Assembly: GCA_946629205.1 (NCBI GenBank) | Contig: CAMOXP010000004.1 | Coordinates: forward strand, 1 to 20,785 | Reading direction: 5' to 3' | DNA: 20,785 bases | From: an uncultured Bacillota bacterium | Lineage (GTDB): Bacteria > Bacillota > Clostridia > Peptostreptococcales > Anaerovoracaceae | In this document: positions 7,273-14,811 of the stretch, piece by piece | How the letters are laid out: each line of letters opens with the position of its first letter | How positions within the stretch are numbered: position 1 is the stretch's first letter | The notes under the pieces: generated by a model | Seen by the model: the letters and a program-made list of their open reading frames with translations, nothing else | Databases searched by the model: none | Told to the model about the DNA's origin: nothing | Translations under genes and position numbers: made by a program

Positions 7273-8846
7273 AAACAACGAAACGATACATTGCAATATT
7301 GATATCAGTCATGATGCTGTTTGCCTTTGCGCCGGCGTCCGTTTCGGCGGCCGGCGATGCGGGGGACGGCAGCGGTCAGGCGGCAGGTGCGGAGGAGACC
7401 GGCGGGGGCACGCCGGGAACTGATGTGAACCAATGCACGGGCGGAACCGGAAATGGAGAAGTTACGGACCCCGTGACTACCGATGCGGGAGACGTCCAGA
7501 CGCTTGAAGACCCGTCGCCTGCGGGCGGAGGCACCGGCACAGGTGAAGGCACGACAGAGCCGCCTGCAGCCGAACCAACGACAACAACAGCACCGACCAC
7601 GACCGCACCGACTACAGCGGCGCCGGTGACCCTTTCTGTGGTGAACATTTCTAGTCTTGCAACAGGTAAGAATGCCCTGACGGCTAAGTGGGCGAAGCCC
7701 AGCGCTGCCACGCTCAAGACGATCCAGATCCAGTGCTGCACGAACAAGACTTTCAAGAACCATGTCAAAACGGCAGCAACCGCCGCAACGAACACATCGA
7801 AAACGATCAAAAAACTGACGAGTGGAACATACTATTATGTCCGCATCAGGGTCAGCACGAAAGTAAACGGCGAGACGCGGTATTCGAAATGGTCCGCGGT
7901 GAAGGCTGTGAAGACAAAGGGCGGGAACGCCAGCGCGAAAAAACTTTCGGCCATCAATGTCAAGGTTGCCAAGGGGGGCACGAAGAAGATCAAGCTCAAA
8001 AAAGGCAAAGGCAAATGGAGTCTTGGCGGCAGCGGCGTTATCAAGTTCGGTAAGAAAACAGGCAATTACGTCAATGTCAAGCCTCTCAAAGCCGGAACGG
8101 AAACCGTATACTGCCAGGTCGGGAAAAGCACATATATTTGCACGGTCAAGGTGCTCAACAACGCCGTCGGCAATCCGCGCACGCAATTCGATTACGCACT
8201 TGTTGTCGGGCAGCAGGAGTACTGGAAGTATGACATGCCGAAGGGAATGAAACTTGAAAGCACAACATACGACAAGAAAAAAGGCAAGGTGACGGTCTCT
8301 GTCTCCGGCGGCAGTGTGAAAATCACCGTGAAAGCCCTGAAGCCGGGAAGGTTCACCGTCAGGAATATCGTGGTCCAGGACGGTGAAAAGGTAAACTGGG
8401 ATATTAGTTTTGCGTTCATCAACGGCTTCCGCGGCAAAGCAAAAGCGAAGAAGACCAGCGCGAACTACGCGAAGTGGAGAACGAAGACGATCAGCTCGCT
8501 GGTGTCTGCCGATATGAGCAGCTGGGAGATCGTTGACGCGGTCGGCAAGTTGATCGCTAGCGGAAAGTACAGTTCCAAGGGCGGCGCGACGGGGCTGCAG
8601 CTTTGGTACGGCGGCAACGGCACCTGCGTTTCCGGCGCGAAGATGATGCACGATTTCATGAACGATCTTGGCATCAAGAGCAAAGTCCATTTCGCCGGCA
8701 AGGACAAAGGTCCGAAGGACATCTACGGAAACTACATGCAGTACAACAAGGGACACAAGAACATCTACATCACCATGGGCGGCAAAACCTACGAAGTGAA
8801 TCCGCAGCCGGGCGTGCCCTGGCCGCTTGGAACAGTTGCCCGATAG
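7269..8846 (+). CDS. Secreted multi-domain protein: FN3/Ig-like modules and a transglutaminase-like C-terminus
   Basis: A 525-residue exported protein. Residues 1-28 are a classic signal peptide (KR-rich start, hydrophobic core ILISVMMLFAF, cleavage near SVSAA). A Gly/Thr-rich region then a Pro/Thr linker (about 98-119) follow, then a fibronectin-III-like domain (about 121-218, YYYVRIRVST, YSKWS), a lysine-rich Ig-like domain (about 225-297) and another beta-rich domain (about 300-388). The C-terminal region has GTCVSGAKMMHDFMNDLGI (C453), GHKNIYI (H496) and TYEVNPQPG (N511), in the order and spacing of a transglutaminase/cysteine-protease-like Cys-His-Asp core, with Asn in the third position. 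No LPxTG or other sorting signal is present, so it is probably released or held non-covalently. Its start overlaps the hom stop; GGAG within hom is the ribosome site. The catalytic assignment is inference. Confidence 0.75.
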   Translation: MKTTKRYIAILISVMMLFAFAPASVSAAGDAGDGSGQAAGAEETGGGTPGTDVNQCTGGTGNGEVTDPVTTDAGDVQTLEDPSPAGGGTGTGEGTTEPPAAEPTTTTAPTTTAPTTAAPVTLSVVNISSLATGKNALTAKWAKPSAATLKTIQIQCCTNKTFKNHVKTAATAATNTSKTIKKLTSGTYYYVRIRVSTKVNGETRYSKWSAVKAVKTKGGNASAKKLSAINVKVAKGGTKKIKLKKGKGKWSLGGSGVIKFGKKTGNYVNVKPLKAGTETVYCQVGKSTYICTVKVLNNAVGNPRTQFDYALVVGQQEYWKYDMPKGMKLESTTYDKKKGKVTVSVSGGSVKITVKALKPGRFTVRNIVVQDGEKVNWDISFAFINGFRGKAKAKKTSANYAKWRTKTISSLVSADMSSWEIVDAVGKLIASGKYSSKGGATGLQLWYGGNGTCVSGAKMMHDFMNDLGIKSKVHFAGKDKGPKDIYGNYMQYNKGHKNIYITMGGKTYEVNPQPGVPWPLGTVAR

Positions 8847-8880
8847 TCTCGTTGACACGTATACATATTTCATGTAGAAT

Positions 8881-8909
8881 AAAAGCACCCTGCGGAAGGG
8901 TGCTTTTTT
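8881..8909 (+). terminator. Rho-independent terminator after the secreted-protein gene
   Basis: AAAAGCACCCT pairs perfectly with AGGGTGCTTTT around the loop GCGGA, followed by a T-run (8904-8909). It closes the hom-secreted protein unit, so greA needs its own promoter. I could not identify a convincing one in the 80 bases before greA. Confidence 0.92.
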
Positions 8910-8988
8910 AGTGTATTTTTGATGCGCTGAAAGTCGTCTGTTCCGGGGTAAAAAAAGCGTTCTTTATGCGCGAAAAGGAGTTAAAAAA

Positions 8989-9492
8989 ATGGACGAATTC
9001 ATGAATGAAAAGTTACTGTTGACACAGGAAGAGTACGACAAAATCGTTGCTGAGTATGACGAACTGGTTTCCGTCAAACGTGCGGAAGTAGCCGAGAGAA
9101 TCAAGGAGGCGATCTCCTACGGAGACATCTCTGAGAACGCGGAATATGATTCAGCGAAAAATGAGCAGGCTGAGCTGGAAGAGCACATCCACGAACTGGA
9201 GGAGATGCTTCGAAAAGCCAAAATCATTTCAGAAGAAGAGATGAAGGGAGACAAGGTCAACATCGGCCTCAAAGTCACAGTCAAAGATTTAGATACAGGA
9301 GATAAAGAGGTGTTTTCTATAGTAGGCGCCACGGGATCAGATCCGTTCAGTGGCAAGATCTCTACAGAATCACCCGTTGGTAAAGCGCTCATTGGCAAGA
9401 AAAAAGGCGATACAGTTGCAATCGAGATTCCGGACGGAATCATCAATTACAAAATCATGAAAATCGAGAAAGAACAGAAGAAAGAAAGCTAA
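8989..9492 (+). CDS. greA: Transcription elongation factor GreA
   Basis: GreA binds stalled RNA polymerase in the secondary channel and stimulates cleavage of backtracked transcripts. The 167-residue length fits. The N-terminal coiled coil includes the tip signature ISYGDISENAEYDSAKNEQ (about residues 42-60), with the acidic residues that reach the polymerase active site. The C-terminal FKBP-like domain contains SPVGKALIGKKKGDTVAI and ends with a beta strand (PDGIINYKIMKI). AAGGAG (8975-8980) with 8-nt spacing supports the ATG at 8989; a second in-frame ATG lies at 9001. It sits 54 nt before lysS, a pairing common in Bacillota and probably one transcript. Confidence 0.95.
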   Translation: MDEFMNEKLLLTQEEYDKIVAEYDELVSVKRAEVAERIKEAISYGDISENAEYDSAKNEQAELEEHIHELEEMLRKAKIISEEEMKGDKVNIGLKVTVKDLDTGDKEVFSIVGATGSDPFSGKISTESPVGKALIGKKKGDTVAIEIPDGIINYKIMKIEKEQKKES

Positions 9493-9524
9493 GACAAAGC
9501 CAAGACAGACATAGCCAAGACAGA
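9487..9524. repeat. Short direct repeat spanning the greA stop and greA-lysS gap
   Basis: AGCCAAGACAGA occurs at 9498-9509 and 9513-9524 (15-bp period), and a weaker related unit (AGCTAAGACA) covers the greA stop at 9487-9496. It looks like slippage-type expansion of the spacer; no function is evident. Confidence 0.6.
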
Positions 9525-9546
9525 AATAGATGGAAAGGAACCTACA

Positions 9547-11517
9547 ATGAGCGAAGAAAGAACAGAATTCGAAATCACCGAACAGGAAAGAAACGAACAG
9601 TCACAGATCAGAAGAGACAAGCTGACTGAGCTGCAGGAAGCAGGACGCAATCCGTTCATCCAGGAAACCTGGGATCAGGATGCATACTCACAGGATATCA
9701 AGGATAACTTCGAAGAATATGACGGCAAGGAAGTATCCATTGCCGGCAGAATGATGGCCAAGCGTGTTATGGGCAAGGCTGCGTTCATCGACATCCAGGA
9801 CTACAAAGGAAGGATCCAGTGCCACGTCAAGAGAGACGTCCTGGGTACGGAAGAATACCAGTGGTTCAAGAAGTCAGACATCGGCGACATCTTCGGTATC
9901 GTCGGAAACGTGTTCATGACCAACCGGGGAGAGATCACCGTAGAAGTCACCAAGATGGTGCTTCTGTCCAAGTCACTGCAGGTGCTTCCGGACAAGTGGA
10001 GCGGCCTGAAGGATATGGATATCCGTTACAGACAGCGCTACGTGGACCTGATCGTAACGCCGGGCGTGAAGGAAAGCTTCATCAAGAGAGCAGCCATTAT
10101 CAAAGAAATCAAGAGGACCATGGAAGAAGACTTCGGCTATCTGGAAGTCGACACGCCGATCCTGACAACGATCGCAGGCGGCGCCAACGCCAGACCGTTC
10201 AACACCTTCCACAACACACTGCATCTGCCGATGAAACTGAGAATCGCCAACGAACTCTACCTGAAGAGACTGGTCGTCGGCGGACTGGACAGAGTCTATG
10301 AAATGGGCAAGATGTTCCGTAACGAAGGCATGGACAAGAACCACAATCCGGAGTTCACATCCATGGAAGCATACTACGCTTACGGCAACATGGAAACGAC
10401 CATGCGCGTCACCGAGGCGGTTATCTCCAACGCGGCAAAGGCAGCCACCGGAAGCATGATCATCAACTATCAGGGCAAGGAATTCGACCTGACGCCGCCG
10501 TGGAAGACAGTGGATATGACGGACGCTGTTGCGGAGATCACCGGCGTGAACTTCCATGAGATCGACAATGATGAGGACGCCCGCGCGGCAGCCATCGGCT
10601 ACGGCATGGACGCGGAAGACGTGGAAGGCCTGAGCAGAGGCAAGCTCATCGCGGAGATGTTTGAGGAATACTGTGAGGATTATCCGGGATTCCTGGACGG
10701 CCCGATTTTCGTCATCGGCCATCCGGTCGAGATCTCACCTCTCGCGAAGAGAGACCCGAAAGACCCGAGAATCACCAGAAGATTCGAAGCATACATCAAC
10801 GGCTGGGAAGTGGCCAACGCATTCTCCGAGCTGAACGACCCGATCGACCAGTACGAGAGATTTGTTGAGCAGCAGCATGAACTGGATTGCGGCATCGACG
10901 ATGAGGCGCACCCGATGGATATGGACTTCGTCAACGCGCTGGAAGTCGGACTTCCGCCGACAGGAGGTCTGGGCATCGGCATCGACAGAGTCATCATGCT
11001 CGTCACCGACGCACCGACCATCCGCGACGTCATCCTCTTCCCGACAATGAAGCCGCTGGACGAGCCGGGCAAGGCAAAGGCAGCCGCGCCGGCGCCGGAG
11101 ATCGCGGATACCGTTGCAGCTGATGCCGCACCGGTGGACATCGACTTCTCGAAGGTCGTCATCGAACCGCTCTTCGAAGAGGAAGTGGACTTCGATACCT
11201 TCAGCAAGTCTGACTTCAGAGTCGTCAAGATCAAGGAATGCAGCGCAGTGCCAAAGAGCAAGAAGCTCCTCAAGTTCGTTGTCGACGACGGCACCGGCGA
11301 AGACCGCGTGATCCTGTCCGGCATCCACGAATGGTACGAGCCGGAAGAGCTGGTCGGCAAGACCGTTCTGGCCATCACGAACCTGCCGACACGGAAGATG
11401 ATGGGCATCGATTCCTGCGGCATGCTCCTCTCCGCCATCCATGAAGAAGAGGGCAAGGAGATGCTCAATTTCATCATTTTGGATGACAAGATCCCGGCAG
11501 GAGCGAAGATTTACTAA
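9547..11517 (+). CDS. lysS: Class II lysyl-tRNA synthetase with an extra C-terminal MetG/Trbp111-like tRNA-binding domain
   Basis: Charges tRNA-Lys with lysine in the cytoplasm. Residues about 1-500 are a complete class IIb LysRS: an OB anticodon-binding domain (VSIAGRMMAKRVMGKAAFID, IQCHVKRD), motif 1 region around IIKEIKRTMEEDFGYLEVD, motif 2 FRNEGMDKNHNPEFTSMEAY (about 256-275) and motif 3 GLGIGIDRVIMLV (about 475-487). Bacterial LysRS normally stops about here. This protein continues through an Ala/Pro-rich linker (about 510-530) into residues 549-656: DFRVVKIKECSAVPKSKKLL, DRVILSGIHEWYEPEELVGK, ITNLPTRKMMGIDSCGMLLS. That is the OB-fold tRNA-binding domain found at the C-terminus of many MetRS. 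No frameshift separates the two parts. The ribosome site is AAGGAA before the ATG. It is probably co-transcribed with greA. Confidence 0.93.
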   Translation: MSEERTEFEITEQERNEQSQIRRDKLTELQEAGRNPFIQETWDQDAYSQDIKDNFEEYDGKEVSIAGRMMAKRVMGKAAFIDIQDYKGRIQCHVKRDVLGTEEYQWFKKSDIGDIFGIVGNVFMTNRGEITVEVTKMVLLSKSLQVLPDKWSGLKDMDIRYRQRYVDLIVTPGVKESFIKRAAIIKEIKRTMEEDFGYLEVDTPILTTIAGGANARPFNTFHNTLHLPMKLRIANELYLKRLVVGGLDRVYEMGKMFRNEGMDKNHNPEFTSMEAYYAYGNMETTMRVTEAVISNAAKAATGSMIINYQGKEFDLTPPWKTVDMTDAVAEITGVNFHEIDNDEDARAAAIGYGMDAEDVEGLSRGKLIAEMFEEYCEDYPGFLDGPIFVIGHPVEISPLAKRDPKDPRITRRFEAYINGWEVANAFSELNDPIDQYERFVEQQHELDCGIDDEAHPMDMDFVNALEVGLPPTGGLGIGIDRVIMLVTDAPTIRDVILFPTMKPLDEPGKAKAAAPAPEIADTVAADAAPVDIDFSKVVIEPLFEEEVDFDTFSKSDFRVVKIKECSAVPKSKKLLKFVVDDGTGEDRVILSGIHEWYEPEELVGKTVLAITNLPTRKMMGIDSCGMLLSAIHEEEGKEMLNFIILDDKIPAGAKIY

Positions 11518-11565
11518 TAATTTACTAATTAGATGTAAAATTTGATTAAATTCAGAAAAATTGAA

Positions 11566-11594
11566 TTGACATTACTACTTCAGAAAGGTAAAAT
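11566..11594 (+). promoter_or_regulatory. Promoter of the aminotransferase-aldolase-kinase operon
   Basis: TTGACA (11566-11571), a spacer of exactly 17 bp, then TAAAAT (11589-11594). This is close to the sigma-A consensus and the clearest plus-strand promoter in the window. Predicted start is about 11600, inside the palindrome listed next. Confidence 0.85.
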
Positions 11595-11625
11595 AAACTC
11601 GTGAACGAGCGTTCACGAGTTTATT
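11592..11625. promoter_or_regulatory. 34-bp palindromic operator, probable TetR-family binding site
   Basis: Two perfect 16-bp arms (left arm AATAAACTCGTGAACG, 11592-11607; right arm its reverse complement, 11610-11625) flank the two bases AG. The centre TGAACGAGCGTTCA resembles known TetR-type operators. The site overlaps the end of the -10 and the predicted transcription start, so a bound protein would block initiation. The TetR gene at 14166 is in the same operon. The palindrome is followed by a T-rich stretch (TTTATTGTTTT), so in RNA from upstream it could also serve as the lysS terminator, since no other terminator follows lysS. Confidence 0.8.
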
Positions 11626-11643
11626 GTTTTAGGAGGAACAACC

Positions 11644-13128
11644 ATGGCATACGATGGTTTTGCAATCGATGAATATCCGGATGCGGAGAAGATCGTCACG
11701 CAGCTGGATGCGCTCAAAGACGGTCCGATCTATGGCGTGAAGCCGGAAGCGCTGGCGGAGTACGAAGAAGAATACTTCGCGAAAAAGTGCGCAGGTTCAA
11801 AGGAGCGGATCGAGGAAGCGCGGCAGGTCATCCCCGGCGGCGTGCAGCACAATCTGGCCTTCAATTATCCGTTCCCGATGGTGATGACAAAGGCCGAGGG
11901 CGCGAAGCTCTGGGACATCGACGGTAATGAATACTACGATTTGCTGCAGGCAGGCGGCCCGACAGTGCTGGGGTCGAATCCCCCAAGCGTCCGTGAGAAG
12001 GTCATCGAACTGCTGAATACCTGCGGTCCATCGACAGGGTTGTTCCATGAATATGAATACAAGCTGGCGAAGCTGATCGCAGATCTGGTTCCGTCGGTTG
12101 AGATGTTCCGGATGCTGGGTTCGGGAACAGAGGCCGCCATGTGCGCCGCGCGCGTCGCCAGACTGAAGACGAAGAATAAGAATATTCTCAAGATGGGCGG
12201 GGCCTATCACGGCTGGTCGGACCAGCTGGCTTACGGCATCCGGATCCCGGGGACCAAGGGCATCCAGTCCAGAGGGATCCCCAGCTACGTCTTTGGACAT
12301 ACAGACGAGTTCTTCCCGGGAGACCTCGATGATCTGGAGAAAAAACTGAAGAAGCATAAACGGGACGGAGGAACGGCTGCGGTCTATCTGGAACCTGTCG
12401 GTCCGGAGAGCGGCACCCGGCCTGTCACGAAGGATTTCGTCAGGGGCGTAGAGGAACTGGCGCATGCATACGGCGCGCTCCTTGTCTTTGACGAAGTCGT
12501 CACCGGATTCCGCATCGGTACGGGCGGCGCCCAGGCCTACTTCGGCGTGGATCCGGACCTGACCATATTCGGCAAGGTCATTGCAGGCGGCTATCCGGGC
12601 GCAGGAGGCATCGGCGGACATTTGGACTGCATGCAGCATCTGGGTGCGGGAATCGACTCTTCGGGCAAGAAAGTCAAGAAGGCCCTTTGCGGCGGAACTA
12701 TGGCGGCGACGCCGCTTTCCTGCTGCGCAGGTTACCATACCATCAAGGAAATCGCAGAGACGAACGCCTGCGAGAAGGCAGGACGTATGGCCGACAGACT
12801 GATCGCAGGACTGAAAGCCTCAGCTGCGAAACACGATTTGCCCTTTGTGATCTTCAATCAGGGCTCCATCTGCCACGTGGACACTGTGGGTACGATGCAC
12901 TATGCCATCGACTGGTCCAAGCCTTGGCAGCTGCCGAAGATCCTGAAGGAAACAGGCAGACGCCAGAAAGAGATGGAACACATGGGAGCCGCATACATGG
13001 CCGAAGGAATCGTGACGCTGGCAGGCTCGCGCCTCTACACCAGCGCAGCGTACGATGAAGAAATGATTGACGACCTAATCGGACGATTCGACCGCGTCTT
13101 CGCGAAGTGCGGAAAACTGGAGGGGTAA
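11644..13128 (+). CDS. Class III PLP aminotransferase, glutamate-1-semialdehyde aminomutase-like
   Basis: A 494-residue fold-type I PLP enzyme. VIPGGVQHNLAF, AEGAKLWDIDGNEYYDLL, MLGSGTEAAMCAARVAR, GGAYHGWSDQ, LVFDEVVTGFR (D283, contacts the PLP ring nitrogen) and IFGKVIAGGYPGAG (K311, Schiff-base lysine) are all present. The layout is that of the HemL-like branch of class III. It is unlikely to be HemL: it is about 60 residues longer at the N-terminus than typical HemL, sits in an inducible sugar-type operon and has no heme genes around it. The likely role is transfer of an amino group to or from an aldehyde or ketone intermediate of the operon's pathway. AGGAGG (11631-11636) precedes the ATG by 7 nt. 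First gene after the palindromic operator; the next gene starts 1 nt after its stop. The substrate is unknown. Confidence 0.85.
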   Translation: MAYDGFAIDEYPDAEKIVTQLDALKDGPIYGVKPEALAEYEEEYFAKKCAGSKERIEEARQVIPGGVQHNLAFNYPFPMVMTKAEGAKLWDIDGNEYYDLLQAGGPTVLGSNPPSVREKVIELLNTCGPSTGLFHEYEYKLAKLIADLVPSVEMFRMLGSGTEAAMCAARVARLKTKNKNILKMGGAYHGWSDQLAYGIRIPGTKGIQSRGIPSYVFGHTDEFFPGDLDDLEKKLKKHKRDGGTAAVYLEPVGPESGTRPVTKDFVRGVEELAHAYGALLVFDEVVTGFRIGTGGAQAYFGVDPDLTIFGKVIAGGYPGAGGIGGHLDCMQHLGAGIDSSGKKVKKALCGGTMAATPLSCCAGYHTIKEIAETNACEKAGRMADRLIAGLKASAAKHDLPFVIFNQGSICHVDTVGTMHYAIDWSKPWQLPKILKETGRRQKEMEHMGAAYMAEGIVTLAGSRLYTSAAYDEEMIDDLIGRFDRVFAKCGKLEG

Positions 13129-13129
13129 C

Positions 13130-14185
13130 ATGATATATCAGAAAAAACAGGCAGAGGAGATTTTGCTTAAGGCGTGCCGGGAATTGGTAGACAGCGGACT
13201 CATCGCCCGGACCTGGGGCAACGTGAGCATCCGCCTTTCGAAGGAGCTGTTCCTTATCACACCGAGCGGCAGGGCATACGAAACCCTGGAGGCCTCTGAC
13301 CTCGTCACTGTGAAGATCCGGGATCTTTCCTATAAAGGCGACGTGAAACCGTCCAGTGAAAAGGAGATCCATGCGTCTGTATATAAACTCAAGCCGGAAG
13401 TAGATTTCGTCGTGCACACCCATCAACCCAATGCTTCAGCGCTGAGCGTGCTCGGGGAAGACTTCCCGCTGACCGAATCCAACGGCAATCTCAGAGCAGA
13501 ACGGATCGTCACGCCGGAAGAGAGGGAGAGTCTGGGAGCGATCATTCCGACAGCGCCGTACGGCATTTCTTCGACAAAACCGCTGGCGGCAAATGTGAGA
13601 AGGACCATCCGCAGAAACCCGGATGCGAACGTGTTACTCATGAAAAGCCATGGAGCCCTGTGCTTCGGAGCGGAGTATGAAGAAGCCTTCAAGGCAGCTT
13701 ATACGTTGGAGAAAGTCTGCGGAAGGATCTTCGAGATCCGCTGCGGCTGCAAAATGCCGACCGAATCCGGCGCGCTCCTGGAGGGAGAAATCGACAAGGG
13801 CTACATGATACATGTGCGCACTCCGTTCATCATGGCAATGAGCAAGAGAGGCAAAAGCCTCAGCGCCTATCTGGACGACCAGGCCCAGGTCGGCGGGGCG
13901 ATCACACAGTGCATCGAACCGGGGAACCGTGAGTTTTTGAAGGGGCTTGCAGACGACGGCGGATCCGTTCTGCTGAAAAACGACGGCGCGCTGATCATCG
14001 CGGCAGATAAAGACGAAGCACACGCAGCGGCGACCGTACTTGAGAAGAATTGTCAGGCGGCGTTCATCGCGCTCAAGAAGGGGGCGAAGCCGGTCGACAG
14101 AGCGAGCGCCGAACTGGAGCACGCATTTTATATAAAAAAATACGCGAAGCGTAAGGAGGAAGGACATGCTGAAAAAACTGACTGA
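13130..14185 (+). CDS. Class II aldolase/adducin-family protein with a degenerate second aldolase module
   Basis: Class II aldolases of the FucA/AraD type cleave or epimerise sugar phosphates using a zinc held by three histidines. The first domain (about residues 1-205) has the full set: TWGNVSIR, PSGRAYE, S-E77 in KPSSEKEIH, H96 and H98 in VVHTHQPNA, and H174 in LLMKSHGAL, matching E73/H92/H94/H155 of FucA in order and spacing. Family members are usually about 210-230 residues; this one has 351. Residues about 226-315 resemble the second half of the first domain: MIHVRTP aligns with VVHTHQP and VLLKNDGALIIAADKDEA with VLLMKSHGALCFGAEYEEA. There the metal ligands are lost (H98 to R, H174 to D285). 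The second module is therefore probably structural or regulatory. ATG lies 1 nt after the aminotransferase stop; its end overlaps the TetR gene by 20 nt. Confidence 0.83.
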   Translation: MIYQKKQAEEILLKACRELVDSGLIARTWGNVSIRLSKELFLITPSGRAYETLEASDLVTVKIRDLSYKGDVKPSSEKEIHASVYKLKPEVDFVVHTHQPNASALSVLGEDFPLTESNGNLRAERIVTPEERESLGAIIPTAPYGISSTKPLAANVRRTIRRNPDANVLLMKSHGALCFGAEYEEAFKAAYTLEKVCGRIFEIRCGCKMPTESGALLEGEIDKGYMIHVRTPFIMAMSKRGKSLSAYLDDQAQVGGAITQCIEPGNREFLKGLADDGGSVLLKNDGALIIAADKDEAHAAATVLEKNCQAAFIALKKGAKPVDRASAELEHAFYIKKYAKRKEEGHAEKTD

Positions 14186-14807
14186 AGCACAGCAGACCAA
14201 ACTTATAGACACAGCGATATTGGAATTTGCGGACAAAGGTTTTAAGGGGGCCGGACTGAGCCGGATCGCGAAAAAAGCCGGCGTCAGCGTGGGCGTTATC
14301 TACAAGTACTACGAGGACAAGGACGCCTTGTTTAACGCGTGCGTGAAAAACACCCTTGATTATCTGGGCACGGTTCTGCAGCAGGTTGGTGCTGTAGACG
14401 CGCAGGGAGCGGATCTGCCCGAGCTGGTCAGGGCGCTGGTGCATCAGGTCCAGACTTCCTGCAAGAATCATCCCGAGTATTTCAGAATGTATCATCAGAT
14501 CACTGCAGGAAACGCTTCGGAGCAGGGCGAAAAGATGGCAGAACTGATCGAGCGGCCATCTGCCCAGGCTTATAAAGCAGCGCTGATGAAAGCTGTTGAG
14601 GACAGACGTATCGACGAGCGGCTTGATCCGGGTGCCGGAGCATTCTTCTTTGACAATCTGCTGATGATGCTCCACTACGCCTACAGCTGTGCGTATTATA
14701 AGGAAAGAATGGATATTTACTGCGGCAAACAGCTGGCCGCCAGTGAGAGGAAAATGGAAGACCAGATGGTTCGGTTCATTCTGAACGGTTTGGGATATAA
14801 GGAGTAG
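14166..14807 (+). CDS. TetR/AcrR-family transcriptional regulator
   Basis: A 213-residue dimeric repressor type. The N-terminal helix-turn-helix is clear: KLIDTAILEFADKGFKGAG (about residues 12-30) then LSRIAKKAGVSVGVIYKYY and EDKDALFNAC, the standard TetR recognition helix. The remaining helical domain (about 60-213) would bind an inducer and is not diagnostic. AAGGAGG inside the aldolase gene gives the start; the first 20 nt overlap the aldolase end. It lies mid-operon, so its own synthesis depends on the promoter it probably controls through the 34-bp palindrome at 11592-11625 (autoregulation, inferred). The inducer is probably the transported substrate or its phosphorylated product. Confidence 0.88.
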   Translation: MLKKLTEAQQTKLIDTAILEFADKGFKGAGLSRIAKKAGVSVGVIYKYYEDKDALFNACVKNTLDYLGTVLQQVGAVDAQGADLPELVRALVHQVQTSCKNHPEYFRMYHQITAGNASEQGEKMAELIERPSAQAYKAALMKAVEDRRIDERLDPGAGAFFFDNLLMMLHYAYSCAYYKERMDIYCGKQLAASERKMEDQMVRFILNGLGYKE

Positions 14808-14811
14808 TAAA

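Noticed and set aside
6238..7296. 352-codon minus-strand frame opposite homoserine dehydrogenase
   Set aside because: Shadow of hom; no motif, no ribosome site.
7305..8888. Long open frame on the minus strand (527 codons) opposite the secreted protein
   Set aside because: The plus strand has a signal peptide, domains and a terminator; the antisense product is Arg/Cys-rich with no motif.
11644..13128. Glutamate-1-semialdehyde aminomutase (hemL)
   Set aside because: Similar fold and motifs, but an extended N-terminus, no heme genes nearby, and membership in a TetR-controlled kinase/aldolase/transporter operon argue for a different substrate.
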